From: Halomontanus rarus
Lineage (GTDB): Archaea; Halobacteriota; Halobacteria; Halobacteriales; Natrialbaceae
Assembly (NCBI RefSeq): GCF_017357405.1
Contig: NZ_CP071597.1
Coordinates: forward strand, 186,001 to 250,000
Length of the DNA: 64,000 bases
Direction: 5' to 3'
Under the pieces are notes generated by a model. It had not been told where the DNA came from. It saw only the letters and a list, made by a program, of their open reading frames with translations, and did no database searches. Positions within the stretch are counted from its first letter, which is position 1. Each line of letters opens with the position of its first letter. Below, piece by piece: positions 1 to 8,420 of this stretch. A program made the position numbers and the translations under genes.

Positions 1-2
1 TC

Positions 3-1001
3 CTTCGCGGCCGAGACCTCGAGCCGGTCGAGGGTCGAGTCGTGGTCGAAGACGGACGAATCGAACGCATCGAAGAGGAGACGACGGATTCGACCGACAT
101 CGTCTGTCCAGCGTTCGTCAACGCTCACACACACATCGGCGACTCGATCGCCAAGGAGGCCGGCGGTGGACTCTCGCTCGAGGAACTGGTCGCGCCGCCG
201 GACGGCCTGAAACACCGCCTGCTCCGCCGGGGCTCCCGCGCGGACCTCGTGGGGGCCATGCGACGGTCGCTCGAGTTCATGCACCGCGGCGGGACGGCCG
301 CCTGCATCGACTTCCGGGAGGGAGACGTCGCCGGCGTCGAGATGCTTCGCGAGGCCGCCGACGGACTCGCTATCGACGAAATCGCGATGGCCCGCGGCTC
401 GGTCGACGCCATGCACGCGGGCGACGGGTTCGGCGCGAGCGGCGCGAACGACGACGTCTTCGACGAGGAGCGAGCCGCGACCCGCGAGGCCGGCAAACCG
501 TTCGGCATCCACGCCGGCGAGGGTGACGCCAGCGATCTCGACCCCGCGCTCGAGCTCGAGCCGGAGTTTCTGGTCCACGTCGTCCATCCCGAGTCGCGCC
601 ACCTCGAGCGGATCGGCGCGGAGGAGATTCCGGTGGTCGTCTGTCCGCGGTCGAATCTCGTCACCGGCGTCGGCGTGCCGCCAGTCGAGGACCTCGTCGA
701 GCGAACGACCGTCGCGCTCGGGACCGACAACGTCATGCTCAACTCGCCGTCGATGTTCCGCGAGATGGAGTTCCTCTCGAAACTGAGCGACGTCCCCGCC
801 CGCGAGATTCTGCGGATGGCGACGATCAACGGCGCCGAACTCGCCGGCGTCGACTACGGACCCATCGAATCCGGTCGGCCCGCCCGACTGGTCGTCTTCG
901 ACGGCGATTCGGACAATCTGACCGGTGCTCGGGATCCGATTCGGACGATCGTCCGACGGGCGGGCGTCGACGACGTTCGCGAGGTCGTCTTCTCGACGTA
1001 A
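3..1001 (+). CDS. Amidohydrolase family protein (5' end outside window)
   Basis: The reading frame is open from base 3 and the start lies upstream of the window; an internal GTG at 42 is not a convincing start because conserved-looking sequence precedes it. The visible part has the metal-dependent amidohydrolase signature: NAHTHIGDS near the N-terminus (paired metal-binding His), GIHAGEGD and VHVVHPE in the middle (further His ligands), and GTDNVMLNSPSMF near the C-terminus (catalytic Asp), followed by the small beta domain typical of cytosine-deaminase or chlorohydrolase-like enzymes. It probably hydrolyses a C-N bond in a cyclic or aromatic nitrogen compound; the substrate cannot be read from sequence. 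The stop is followed by a short AT-richer gap and then uspA. Confidence 0.85.
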   Translation, partial: LRGRDLEPVEGRVVVEDGRIERIEEETTDSTDIVCPAFVNAHTHIGDSIAKEAGGGLSLEELVAPPDGLKHRLLRRGSRADLVGAMRRSLEFMHRGGTAACIDFREGDVAGVEMLREAADGLAIDEIAMARGSVDAMHAGDGFGASGANDDVFDEERAATREAGKPFGIHAGEGDASDLDPALELEPEFLVHVVHPESRHLERIGAEEIPVVVCPRSNLVTGVGVPPVEDLVERTTVALGTDNVMLNSPSMFREMEFLSKLSDVPAREILRMATINGAELAGVDYGPIESGRPARLVVFDGDSDNLTGARDPIRTIVRRAGVDDVREVVFST

Positions 1002-1109
1002 TCGTCTCGAGTTTCGATTCGAAGGATAATACTCCCTTACCGTTTCATTTTGTCGGCACACTCACGACAACGTTATTATGCCTTGTGCACATATGACACA
1101 TGATACCGT

Positions 1110-1595
1110 ATGTACGACTGTATTCTCGTCCCGACGGACGGCTCGACCGAAGGTGAGCGCGCCGTCGAGTACGCGATCGACCTCGCACGCACCCACGACG
1201 CGACGCTCAGAGCGATCTACGTCGTCAACGCGGCGAGCTACGGCGGGCTCCCCATGGAAACGGCCTGGGACGGCATCAGCGACGCCTTGCGCGACGAAGG
1301 GCAGGCGGCGGTCGACCGCGTGGAGGAACTCGCCGACGAGCGGGGCGTCCGCGTCGACACCGCCGTCCTCGAGGGCTCGCCGAGTCGCGTCATCGTCGAC
1401 GAAGCCCAACCCGAAAAGTGCGACCTCGTCGTGATGGGGACCCACGGGAGAGGTGGGATCGACCGCCTCCTGCTAGGAAGCGTCGCGGAGCGGGTCGTCC
1501 GCTCCTCGCCCGTTCCCGTCCTCACCGTCCGCGTCGGCGAGGACGAGTTCGAGGAAGCGACCGCGGACGTGGACGCACAAGCGGTCGTCGAGTGA
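1110..1595 (+). CDS. Universal stress protein, UspA family
   Basis: This 161-residue protein is a single UspA domain. It starts with the usual beta-strand ILVPTDGS and ends with the ATP-binding signature GTHGRGGIDRLLLGS followed by PVPVLTVR. Proteins of this kind are cytosolic, dimeric and often bind ATP; haloarchaea carry many paralogues and individual roles are mostly unknown. A short acidic tail follows the domain. An AT-rich TTATTATG about 35 nt before the ATG is a plausible TATA element. Family assignment is firm, the specific role is open. Confidence 0.93.
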   Translation: MYDCILVPTDGSTEGERAVEYAIDLARTHDATLRAIYVVNAASYGGLPMETAWDGISDALRDEGQAAVDRVEELADERGVRVDTAVLEGSPSRVIVDEAQPEKCDLVVMGTHGRGGIDRLLLGSVAERVVRSSPVPVLTVRVGEDEFEEATADVDAQAVVE

Positions 1596-1700
1596 GTCGG
1601 ACGGAGAGACGAGTGGCGGTCCGAACGCCACGAACGCAGCGGATAGCACGGGTCAGAACAGTCGTACTCGACACCTCGGTCTCTTTCACGAGTCGATCTC

Positions 1701-2735
1701 TCACACTGGTCGAAGGTGCGTACAGTCCCCTGCGGAGACCGTGATTCGTCCGGCGTCGTCGTCGTCGACCACGAGTCCCCCGTGCTCGGTGATCTCGAGG
1801 GCCTCACCGACGACCGTTTCGTCAGGAAGTTCGACGCGGACGCGCTGACCGATCGTCAGTGTCAACTCGCGCCACGCCGGGACGACGCGCTCGAGGTCGG
1901 TTCGAAGGGTGTGAAACTCCTCGAGGAGTCGCTGGACGAACAGGCGCCGGTCGACGTCCTCGTGGCTCTCGTTCTCGTTTCCGTTCTCGTGTCTACCGCC
2001 GTTCGCACGACGCCGTCGTTCCTCGCGAAGCGTCGTCGACCCCGCCGGAACCTCGCTCGCGTCGAAATTGGCGTTGATACCGATGCCGACTGCCAGCCAC
2101 TGGATTCGATCGGTCTCGCCTTCCATCTCGGTGAGGATGCCGGACAGTTTGCGGTAAGAGCCGTCTCCACTCACCTGCTCGTCGTCCACACCCTCGAGAT
2201 CGTTGCCGGCAACGGGAACGACCACGTCGTTTGGCCACTTGATCCGCGCGTCGACGCCGGCTTCGCGGGCGGTCCGCGCCGTCGCGACCGCCGCCGCCAG
2301 CGTGTACAGCGGCGCTCGAGCGGGTGGAACGCGTGGTCGACAGAGGATGCTTACCCAGATGCCACCCGAGGGCGACGACCACTCGCGATTCAGACGCCCC
2401 TTCCCGCCGGTCTGTTCGTCCGCGAGGACGGCCACATCACTCCGGCCGTCGGCCGCCAATTCTCGAGCGCGGGCGTTGGTACTCGCGATCGATTCGTGGT
2501 ACTCGACCGAGAACGGCGCCTCGAGGCCGTACTCGATCGCCGGGCCGTTGTACGCCGGAATCCCGGCGAGGCTGTAGCCGTTCGGTCCGCTTTCGATCTC
2601 GAAACCGTCCTCGCGGAGCCCCTCGACGTGTTTCCAGACCGCTGCCCTGGAAACGTCGAGGGAGTCGGCGAGCGTCGGCCCGGAGACGGGGCCGTCCGCG
2701 AGCGACTCGAGAATCGAGCGCCGAGTGTCGTTCAT
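1701..2735 (-). CDS. birA: Biotin--[acetyl-CoA-carboxylase] ligase with N-terminal HTH
   Basis: BirA activates biotin with ATP and attaches it to a lysine of biotin carboxyl carrier proteins. The N-terminal 60 residues form a winged helix (TRRSILESLADG...SRAAVWKHVEGLREDGFEI), so this is the bifunctional type that may also repress transcription. The catalytic domain shows the biotinyl-AMP loop GGKGRLNREW, then KWPNDV and GIGINAN, and the C-terminus is the small SH3-like domain. The ATG at 2735 is chosen because it opens directly into the HTH; the frame stays open further upstream without recognisable sequence. A hydrophilic Arg/Asn/Glu-rich insertion around residues 240-270, before the last domain, is a likely halophilic surface loop. 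Confidence 0.93.
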   Translation of the reverse strand: MNDTRRSILESLADGPVSGPTLADSLDVSRAAVWKHVEGLREDGFEIESGPNGYSLAGIPAYNGPAIEYGLEAPFSVEYHESIASTNARARELAADGRSDVAVLADEQTGGKGRLNREWSSPSGGIWVSILCRPRVPPARAPLYTLAAAVATARTAREAGVDARIKWPNDVVVPVAGNDLEGVDDEQVSGDGSYRKLSGILTEMEGETDRIQWLAVGIGINANFDASEVPAGSTTLREERRRRANGGRHENGNENESHEDVDRRLFVQRLLEEFHTLRTDLERVVPAWRELTLTIGQRVRVELPDETVVGEALEITEHGGLVVDDDDAGRITVSAGDCTHLRPV

Positions 2736-2862
2736 ACTCGAGTCTCCGGACGGAGCGCTCTTGAATCGGATGGGTCTCGATGCGGCGTCGCGGTGACGTT
2801 CACGGCATCGGCGTTCTAGTTCTAGGATCACCTACCGGTATCGATGGCCGAACCGCGCGGCT

Positions 2863-3432
2863 CTACGAGGGGAGGTACGTCTCACACATCGTCTCCTCGA
2901 GCAACCCGTCCGGATCGAAGACGATGTACACGAGGACGAACGGCTCGGGCACGTCGAGCACCCATACCGAAAACGGCGGCTCCTCGGACTCGGAGTCGCC
3001 GACGCGGGCGACCAGCGGCTCGAGGGGCTTTCCGCCGTCGCGAAACTCCGAGAAGAGATCGCGCTGGCCGGGCTGGGCGGCGAAGGTGTAGACGACGCCG
3101 TTGGCCTGATTGTCCGTGCTGTAGGTTACCCGAGAGTTCATCGGCTCGCCCGCCTTCCGCGCCTCCTCGAAACACGCCTGTGCGGCCTGAAACACGGGTT
3201 CTTCGGTCCGGACGAAATGGAACCGGGTCGGCTCGAGGCACGTCCACTCGGCGATCACTGGCTCGTCGCCGTCCCACTCGAGGGTCACCTCGACGCGGTT
3301 TCCCACCTCGAGAGCCGGCGCGCTCTCGGCCGGGACGTAGGTCGGGTCGGCCGACTCGACCTCGAGAAGGAGCCACTCGTCGTCGGTCCGCCCCGGGAGG
3401 ACGCGGAAGGTTCCGTCCGTCGTCGCGTTCAT
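2863..3432 (-). CDS. Conserved haloarchaeal protein (probably DUF6663)
   Basis: A 189-residue acidic soluble protein without signal peptide or membrane segment. It begins FRVLPGRTDDEWLLLEVES and contains a beta-rich N-terminal half (VEVTLEWDGDEPVIAEW) and a C-terminal half that ends in a strand-rich segment VWVLDVPEPFVLVYIV. From memory it matches an uncharacterised family seen only in haloarchaea (DUF6663); I cannot confirm the number. The ATG at 3432 was chosen over one 12 codons upstream because the homologous sequence as I recall it begins there. It is convergent with nothing and lies between birA and tyrS, both on the same strand, which gives no functional clue. Confidence 0.75.
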   Translation of the reverse strand: MNATTDGTFRVLPGRTDDEWLLLEVESADPTYVPAESAPALEVGNRVEVTLEWDGDEPVIAEWTCLEPTRFHFVRTEEPVFQAAQACFEEARKAGEPMNSRVTYSTDNQANGVVYTFAAQPGQRDLFSEFRDGGKPLEPLVARVGDSESEEPPFSVWVLDVPEPFVLVYIVFDPDGLLEETMCETYLPS

Positions 3433-3513
3433 GCGAAGCAGTGTGGTCCGCCCGTACATAACGCCCACGACAGCGCGAGCGACGACGGGGTTCGCCGCCG
3501 AACCCGCGGCCGC

Positions 3514-4527
3514 TCACTCCGCGCGTAGCTCGCGCAACTTCTCGCGACCCGGCGCGATCAACTCGTCGAGGTAGCTCGAGAGCGTCCCCTTCGCGTCGGC
3601 GGGGTGGAGGTCGCCGGACTCGAGGTCCGCGGCGAGGTCGTCGTAGTCGTCGTAGGTAAGATCCCCGCCGTACTTCTCGGGGCGCTCGACGACGACCTCC
3701 TCGAACCGCGGGAAGACGTGGTACTCGAACAGCTCGAGGACCGGGTTCTCGAGGTCGCCCTCCGGGTCACGCGTCGGCGGGCAAAAGGCCGAGTTGACCT
3801 TCTCTTCGAGTTCCTCCGTACTGTCTTCCATCGAGATGGTGACACCCGCACTCGAGGACATCTTCCCCTCGCCGGAGGTGAGGTCGGCGACGATCGGGGT
3901 GTGCAGGCACGGACGGACGTCGTATCCCAGCGTCGGCAGTTCCTCGCGGGCGAGCATGTGGACCTTTCGCTGGTCCATCCCGCCCACGGCGAGGTCGAGG
4001 TCGAGGTACTCGATGTCCAGGGCCTGCATCAACGGGTAGACGACGTGGCTGACCTTCGCAGTCTCGCCGCCCTGGAGCTCTGCCATCGCGCGCTGGGCGC
4101 GGTTGAGCGACGTCTCGAGTTCGAGGGTGTGCAGGTCGAGGGCGTACTCCTCGTCTAACTGGTACTCGGAACCGTAGACGAACTCCGTGCTCTCGTCGTC
4201 GAGCCCGTAGGCGAGGAACTGCGCCTTCATCTGCTCGGCGGTCTCGCGAATCTCCTCGAAGCTTCCCTTGCCGTTGAGGTAGGCGTGGACGTCGGCCAGT
4301 AAGACGACGACCTCCATACCCGCGTTCTGGAGGTCGATGAGTTTGTTCGCCGTCAGCAGGTGACCGATGTGGAGGACGCCGGAGGGTTCGTAGCCGACGT
4401 AGACGCGTTTTCCGTCGGGGTCGGTGGCCAGTTCGCGTACCTCCTCGTCGGTGACGACCTCGTCTGCATTTCGCGTGATCAGTTCGTAGGTGTCGAGATC
4501 CGCGTCCGTGCTCGTGTTCGTGCTCAT
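3514..4527 (-). CDS. tyrS: Tyrosine--tRNA ligase
   Basis: A 337-residue class I aminoacyl-tRNA synthetase that charges tRNA-Tyr. The ATP-binding HIGH motif is in GVLHIGHLLTANKL near residue 60 and the second signature is GKMSSSAG near residue 220. YVGYEPSG before the HIGH motif and the compact length without an S4 domain are typical of the archaeal/eukaryal TyrRS. The start at 4527 opens with a short acidic leader and then the conserved YELITRNADEVVT segment; the frame continues open upstream, but the extra 113 codons look like non-coding read-through. Located between two unrelated genes on the same strand. Confidence 0.96.
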   Translation of the reverse strand: MSTNTSTDADLDTYELITRNADEVVTDEEVRELATDPDGKRVYVGYEPSGVLHIGHLLTANKLIDLQNAGMEVVVLLADVHAYLNGKGSFEEIRETAEQMKAQFLAYGLDDESTEFVYGSEYQLDEEYALDLHTLELETSLNRAQRAMAELQGGETAKVSHVVYPLMQALDIEYLDLDLAVGGMDQRKVHMLAREELPTLGYDVRPCLHTPIVADLTSGEGKMSSSAGVTISMEDSTEELEEKVNSAFCPPTRDPEGDLENPVLELFEYHVFPRFEEVVVERPEKYGGDLTYDDYDDLAADLESGDLHPADAKGTLSSYLDELIAPGREKLRELRAE

Positions 4528-4601
4528 GTGTGGACGGAACCGGAGGAAGGATTTATGCGTTCTTGATCCGCGGTCACACACTCGTCTCTCTATCTGTCGG
4601 T

Positions 4602-4799
4602 CTACCAGGGCTTGAGCACCGTCTCGACCTGATCGCGGGCCGTTCCCGCGAGATACCCGGTCGCCGCGCCGACGCCCGCGCCCACGGCCCCCGTGGCCGG
4701 TCCCCCGACGCCGCCAATCTTTCCGCCGAGTTTCGCTCCCTTCGCCGCGCCGCGAGAGGCGTGTTTCGATCGCAAACAGGGTGGCTCGAGTCGTACCAT
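4602..4799 (-). CDS. Small glycine-rich hypothetical protein
   Basis: A 65-residue reading frame. It has a basic N-terminus followed by a Gly/Ala-rich stretch with GxxG spacing (residues 17-50: GAAKGAKLGGKIGG, GPATGAVGAGVG), which resembles glycine-zipper segments that pack helices in membranes or oligomers, and ends VETVLKPW. I believe similar short proteins occur in other haloarchaea, but I cannot verify this. It lies 74 nt upstream of tyrS on the same strand. Function unknown. Confidence 0.55.
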   Translation of the reverse strand: MVRLEPPCLRSKHASRGAAKGAKLGGKIGGVGGPATGAVGAGVGAATGYLAGTARDQVETVLKPW

Positions 4800-4977
4800 C
4801 GGTCGGGACGACGTGCGCCGAGGTGTTAATTATACTGCCTGTTTCGGGGCCGGTGTGAGCGAACATGACCCGAGTGCGAATGCGAGCGCGACTCCAGCGT
4901 GGAACGGAAAGCGGAGACTAGTGGTGGCGACTTCCGATCCCGACTGCAAAGTCGAATCGAGTCGAGTTGAACCAGGC

Positions 4978-5445
4978 TCAGTCAGCCTTCGCCGCCGCTG
5001 GCTCCGCGTCGGGCGTACTCGAGCGCCAGTAGCCCTGGACGTAGGCCCCGACGAACATCCCGACGATGCCGTAGAGGATCGGAAGGTTCCCGATGCCGAT
5101 ACTTGCGTAGGCTGCACCGGGACAGATACCCGAGAGGCCCCAGCCGACGCCGAAGATGCCGCCGCCGACGACGACGTTCGTATCGAGGGTCTTCAGTCGG
5201 CGTTCGTAGCGGCCGCCGGTGAGCGGTGCGCCGTCGAGGAAGCGGATCGCGCCGAAGAACGTGACGCCGGTCACGACCGCGGCCCCGAACATGACGAACA
5301 GGAGGCCGAAGTCCTCGAACAGCAGGAAGCTCAGGACGACCTCCGGCTGTGCCATATTACTCAGCGCGAGCCCGAAGCCGAAGACGAGTCCGCCGGCGAA
5401 GACGACCGGCATGAAAAGCGGGTGCTGTTCGTGTTCGGCGCTCAT
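4978..5445 (-). CDS. YeeE/YedE family membrane protein (second subunit)
   Basis: A 155-residue integral membrane protein with about four transmembrane segments. It shows the half-length YeeE/YedE architecture: FAGGLVFGFGLALSNM at the N-terminus and the conserved GWGLSGICPGAAYASIG motif with its cysteine in the second half. Family members carry thiosulfate or other sulfur species through the membrane by relay between conserved cysteines; in archaea and many bacteria the transporter is split over two short genes, as here. The partner gene lies 58 nt upstream on the same strand (5504-6001), so the two are probably co-transcribed. Confidence 0.88.
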   Translation of the reverse strand: MSAEHEQHPLFMPVVFAGGLVFGFGLALSNMAQPEVVLSFLLFEDFGLLFVMFGAAVVTGVTFFGAIRFLDGAPLTGGRYERRLKTLDTNVVVGGGIFGVGWGLSGICPGAAYASIGIGNLPILYGIVGMFVGAYVQGYWRSSTPDAEPAAAKAD

Positions 5446-5503
5446 CGGTCGACCCTCCCGGTGCGCTCGATTCCATACCCCCCGACTCTCGAGCGAGTCG
5501 TAT

Positions 5504-6001
5504 TCATATCCCCACCCCCACCGCCTGCACCAGCTGTGCGGTCCCGATCGCGATCAGCAGGAAGGTCGCGACGCCGACGAACGACGCCGGCGAGGCGGAG
5601 CCGACCCCGCAGACGCCGTGGCCGGAGGTACACCCCTTCCCGACGCGCGTTCCGATCCCGACGAGGACGCCCCCGAGGAACAGCCGCCAGGGCTGGACGT
5701 CCGTAACCCAGACGCCGTCGCCCAGCGTGAACGCGTAGACGCCGGCCCCTATGACGATCCCGAGCGTGAACACGACCCGCCAGTCGCGCGAGGGCCGATA
5801 CCGCTGAAACCGCGAGAGAGTCGAGCCGTAGGATAGCGTCGACTCGAGGAACGTACTCGCACCGGCGATGCGTCCGGTCCCGAGGTAGATGATGGCGACG
5901 CCGAGCCCGACGAGTACCCCGCCGGCCGCGTAGTGGGCGATCCCGTTCGGAAACGGATCCGCGAGGATCGCGAGAAACAGTGCGTGGGCTTCCAGTATCA
6001 T
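5504..6001 (-). CDS. YeeE/YedE family membrane protein (first subunit)
   Basis: A 165-residue membrane protein and the upstream half of the split YeeE/YedE pair. It has about four transmembrane segments, with the motif GIGTRVGKGCTSGHGVCGVGSASPASF near residue 110, containing two cysteines expected to handle the sulfur substrate. A TIYLGTGRIAGAST-like segment in the first half is also typical. The start at 6001 is preferred over one seven codons upstream because the hydrophobic sequence begins soon after it. With the downstream gene it likely imports thiosulfate or a related sulfur compound; the substrate is inferred from the family. Confidence 0.88.
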   Translation of the reverse strand: MILEAHALFLAILADPFPNGIAHYAAGGVLVGLGVAIIYLGTGRIAGASTFLESTLSYGSTLSRFQRYRPSRDWRVVFTLGIVIGAGVYAFTLGDGVWVTDVQPWRLFLGGVLVGIGTRVGKGCTSGHGVCGVGSASPASFVGVATFLLIAIGTAQLVQAVGVGI

Positions 6002-6125
6002 TACCGACGGAGACGAACCCACCGGGTATCAATGCTTCACACGCGGGGAAAATTGTGCACGTCGCGGTCGTGGTCGCGGCCGTAGTCGCGGACGCCGGGT
6101 GCCGAGGAGCGGGTCCGCCCGGATT

Positions 6126-6920
6126 TCAACTGATCGTCGTCACCGACTCGTCCTCGAGTTTCTCCGCCGCGTAGCCGAAGACGTCGGTGTATCCGTACGA
6201 GGACATCAACACCGGGTAGAACGGTTCGTCGGCGACTTGCCTGTCGCCGTCGGCGGCGGCGAACGCGTCGCCGGCGTCGACGCGGGTGAAGTTGTCGACG
6301 AACACTTCGTAGGTGTCGGCGGTGGACTTCGGGATGCAGTCGACGAGCTGGTACACCGGGAGTTCCTTGCGGACGGTATCGCCGGGCAGTGCGTCGACGG
6401 CCGTCAGGAACGCTCGCGTGAGCCGATCCGCGTTCTCGGCGGCGGTCTCCGATCCCTGCAAACCACATTCGACTTCGATCGTCTCGACCTGCGAGAACAT
6501 CCGCCCGTCGGCGAAGTTGCCGGTCTCGACGATCGATGAGACCGGCAACTGAGGACAGATCTCGCGAGCCAGTTCGTCGAGTCCCTTGACGATGGCGAAC
6601 GGCTCCGCGTGGCTCTGCGTCGAGTGCATCGAGAAGGTCAGACAGCCCTCGAGTTCCGCGGCGAGTTCGTGTGCGAGCCGTCCTTCGTGGGTCTGGGCGT
6701 CCGGGTCTCCCGGAAACGCGCGATTCAGGTCTTCGTCGACGAAGCGAACCTGTCGCTCGAGTGCTTCTTCGTTCGCGACGACGAGTTTCACGGGACGGGT
6801 GACCGACGGGCGGTCGTCGAGCAGCCGTTCGACGGCCCGGACACCGCACGGCTCGTCGCCGTGGATGCCGGCGACGACCGCGATTTCCGGCGTCCCCGAC
6901 CCTAGCTGCGCGACTCTCAT
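6126..6920 (-). CDS. Succinylglutamate desuccinylase/aspartoacylase-like zinc hydrolase
   Basis: A 264-residue protein of the AstE/AspA family (M14-like zinc carboxypeptidase fold). Zinc ligands are visible in VVAGIHGDEPCGVRA (His and Glu near residues 19-22) and in FSMHSTQSHAEP (His near residue 100); the arginine-bearing DLNRAFPGD segment is the family's substrate-binding motif. Such enzymes cleave an N-acyl amide bond from a small amino acid derivative; the exact substrate is unknown. The ATG at 6920 is chosen because the fold begins at once (MRVAQLG); an upstream in-frame ATG adds 18 residues of unlikely sequence. No operon partner is evident. Confidence 0.88.
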   Translation of the reverse strand: MRVAQLGSGTPEIAVVAGIHGDEPCGVRAVERLLDDRPSVTRPVKLVVANEEALERQVRFVDEDLNRAFPGDPDAQTHEGRLAHELAAELEGCLTFSMHSTQSHAEPFAIVKGLDELAREICPQLPVSSIVETGNFADGRMFSQVETIEVECGLQGSETAAENADRLTRAFLTAVDALPGDTVRKELPVYQLVDCIPKSTADTYEVFVDNFTRVDAGDAFAAADGDRQVADEPFYPVLMSSYGYTDVFGYAAEKLEDESVTTIS

Positions 6921-7025
6921 TACCCATCTTACGGCTGGCGGCCTGATATGCGATTCGGTCGTTCGAAGCGACACGTGTTCACACGTGACGGGAAACGAGA
7001 CCCGCTCGAGACCGATTTCGGGCCG

Positions 7026-7520
7026 TCACTCGAGCGCCTCGACGTACTCGAAATCGACTTCCCGAGCCGTCGGACACTCGCCGTCGAGCGGGATTTGCCA
7101 CCCCTCGAGTACGGTCGGATCGTCGAGGGCGTTCGTCAGCGTCGTCCGGACCTCGAGGACGTCGACGCCGTAGTAGTCGCGGGGGACGCCCTGGAAGTAC
7201 TGGAGGGCGGTTCGAAAGAGACTCCGCATGCCGTCGTCGTTCTCGAAGTCGAAGTGTTTGTAGGCGCCGGCGGCGACCTGAACCATTCCGTGGAGGAACA
7301 TGCTCTCGCAACTGCCGCGACCGTAGTTGTACCACTCGTCTTCGAAACAGTCGTGCGATTCGTGGAACTCCCCCGAGTTGTAGAGTCGGACGCCGTGAAT
7401 CGTCGCACGACGGAGCGTGCCGTGTTCCCAGCGATCCGCGTCCGCGAGCCAGCCCGTCGGCGCGCTCGCACCGAAACCGGACGGCGGATCGACGGTCGGA
7501 TCGTGGGTGTGGTCGTCCAT
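7026..7520 (-). CDS. DUF309 domain protein
   Basis: A 164-residue soluble protein carrying the DUF309 helical-bundle signature: [19 protein letters not shown] near residues 45-65, with the His/Glu pattern that suggests a metal or small-ligand site, then [15 protein letters not shown] and a helical C-terminal half. The family is widespread in archaea and bacteria and has no settled function. An AT-rich TAATT about 28 nt before the ATG at 7520 fits a leaderless transcript. It is divergent from the small zinc-ribbon gene that follows. Confidence 0.87.
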   Translation of the reverse strand: MDDHTHDPTVDPPSGFGASAPTGWLADADRWEHGTLRRATIHGVRLYNSGEFHESHDCFEDEWYNYGRGSCESMFLHGMVQVAAGAYKHFDFENDDGMRSLFRTALQYFQGVPRDYYGVDVLEVRTTLTNALDDPTVLEGWQIPLDGECPTAREVDFEYVEALE

Positions 7521-7647
7521 GCGGTGACAGTTCGCGGGGCAGTCGTGTAATTCCCTCGGTCAGCGGGGATGGACAGTCTCGTCTGCGGATTTCTGGCACG
7601 AATTATCGGGGGCGGGTTTATTCCTTCGCGCGGACGTCGTTCACCCG

Positions 7648-7827
7648 ATGCGCTATCCACATGGCCGGTGTGAGAGCTGTGGCGAGCGTTTGTACGAACA
7701 CACTGACGGCGTGATTCAGTGTCTGAATTGCGAGCAGTACGGTTCGGACGACGAAACGGGCGGTGGCGGGAGTGGGGACGGAGACGAAGACGGGAACGGC
7801 GGACGAACGGTCCCGGTACCGATGTGA
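7648..7827 (+). CDS. Small zinc-ribbon protein (59 aa)
   Basis: A short gene on the plus strand starting ATG CGC TAT and ending TGA. The 59-residue product has two knuckles, CESC at residues 8-11 and CLNC at residues 25-28, spaced 13 residues apart as in a one-zinc ribbon. Residues 32-52 are a Gly/Asp/Glu-rich tail. This matches the general look of haloarchaeal zinc-finger microproteins, several of which affect growth, swarming or biofilm formation, but I cannot assign this one to a studied member. The two CxxC pairs and the closed, strand-consistent frame are the evidence. Confidence 0.68.
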   Translation: MRYPHGRCESCGERLYEHTDGVIQCLNCEQYGSDDETGGGGSGDGDEDGNGGRTVPVPM

Positions 7828-8081
7828 GAGCCCGACTACCGCCCTCAAAGACACTGCACGTGATCGTTCCGGACGTAAACGGTGTCCCTCGAGAACGCCT
7901 CGAGGCAGTCGGTGCTCGCGAGGCCGAGTGTGGAACCGAGGCCCGTTCGGAGGCGATCGACGGGTCGTTCTCCCCATCCAGTCTCCGTACAGAGGACCGT
8001 ATCACCGTGGCTTGCGCTGTTCGAACGTCGACGTTCACCGTGTATCGCGTAAACGCTCGAGTGGCGGCAGAAATCGGACGA

Positions 8082-8087
8082 TTTAAC
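8082..8087 (+). promoter_or_regulatory. Probable TATA element of tRNA-Leu
   Basis: TTTAAC lies about 30 nt upstream of the mature 5' end of the tRNA-Leu gene, inside a short AT-richer patch (ATTTAACC) in otherwise GC-rich DNA. Position and composition fit an archaeal TATA box. Confidence 0.45.
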
Positions 8088-8115
8088 CGGTGGTCCTCCC
8101 TACTGCAGAGTGCGT

Positions 8116-8198
8116 GCGAGGGTAGCCAAGCGGCCAACGGCGGCGGACTCAAGATCCGCTCTCGTAGGAGTTCAAGGGTTCGATTCCCTTCCCTCGCA
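8116..8198 (+). tRNA. tRNA-Leu (anticodon CAA)
   Basis: An 83-nt type II tRNA. The acceptor stem pairs GCGAGGG with CCCTCGC with discriminator A; the D arm is GCC...GGC; the anticodon stem GCGGA/TCCGC closes the loop CTCAAGA, giving CAA; a long variable arm (TCTCGTAGGAG) follows; the T arm is AAGGG-TTCGATT-CCCTT. The long variable arm and A discriminator fit leucine. No CCA is encoded and I see no intron. An 11-bp copy of the 3' end (CTTCCCTCGCA) recurs at 8253-8263. Confidence 0.95.
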
Positions 8199-8420
8199 TC
8201 GCATGCGGTGCGAAAGCACCGATACAGATGCGGAAGGTCCTGCGGTAGAGATCTTCCCTCGCAAAACTTCCTACCCCCGACGACGACCCATAGAGAGGTA
8301 TCGCGACTCGGCTTCCAGTTCGCCATCAGTACCGGATTAGTATCGGTAGTCGACGATCGCCCTAGCAACTGGCTTCGGAACGCTTTCCTTGGTACTGATT
8401 GTCATTCCCAAAGAACGGCT

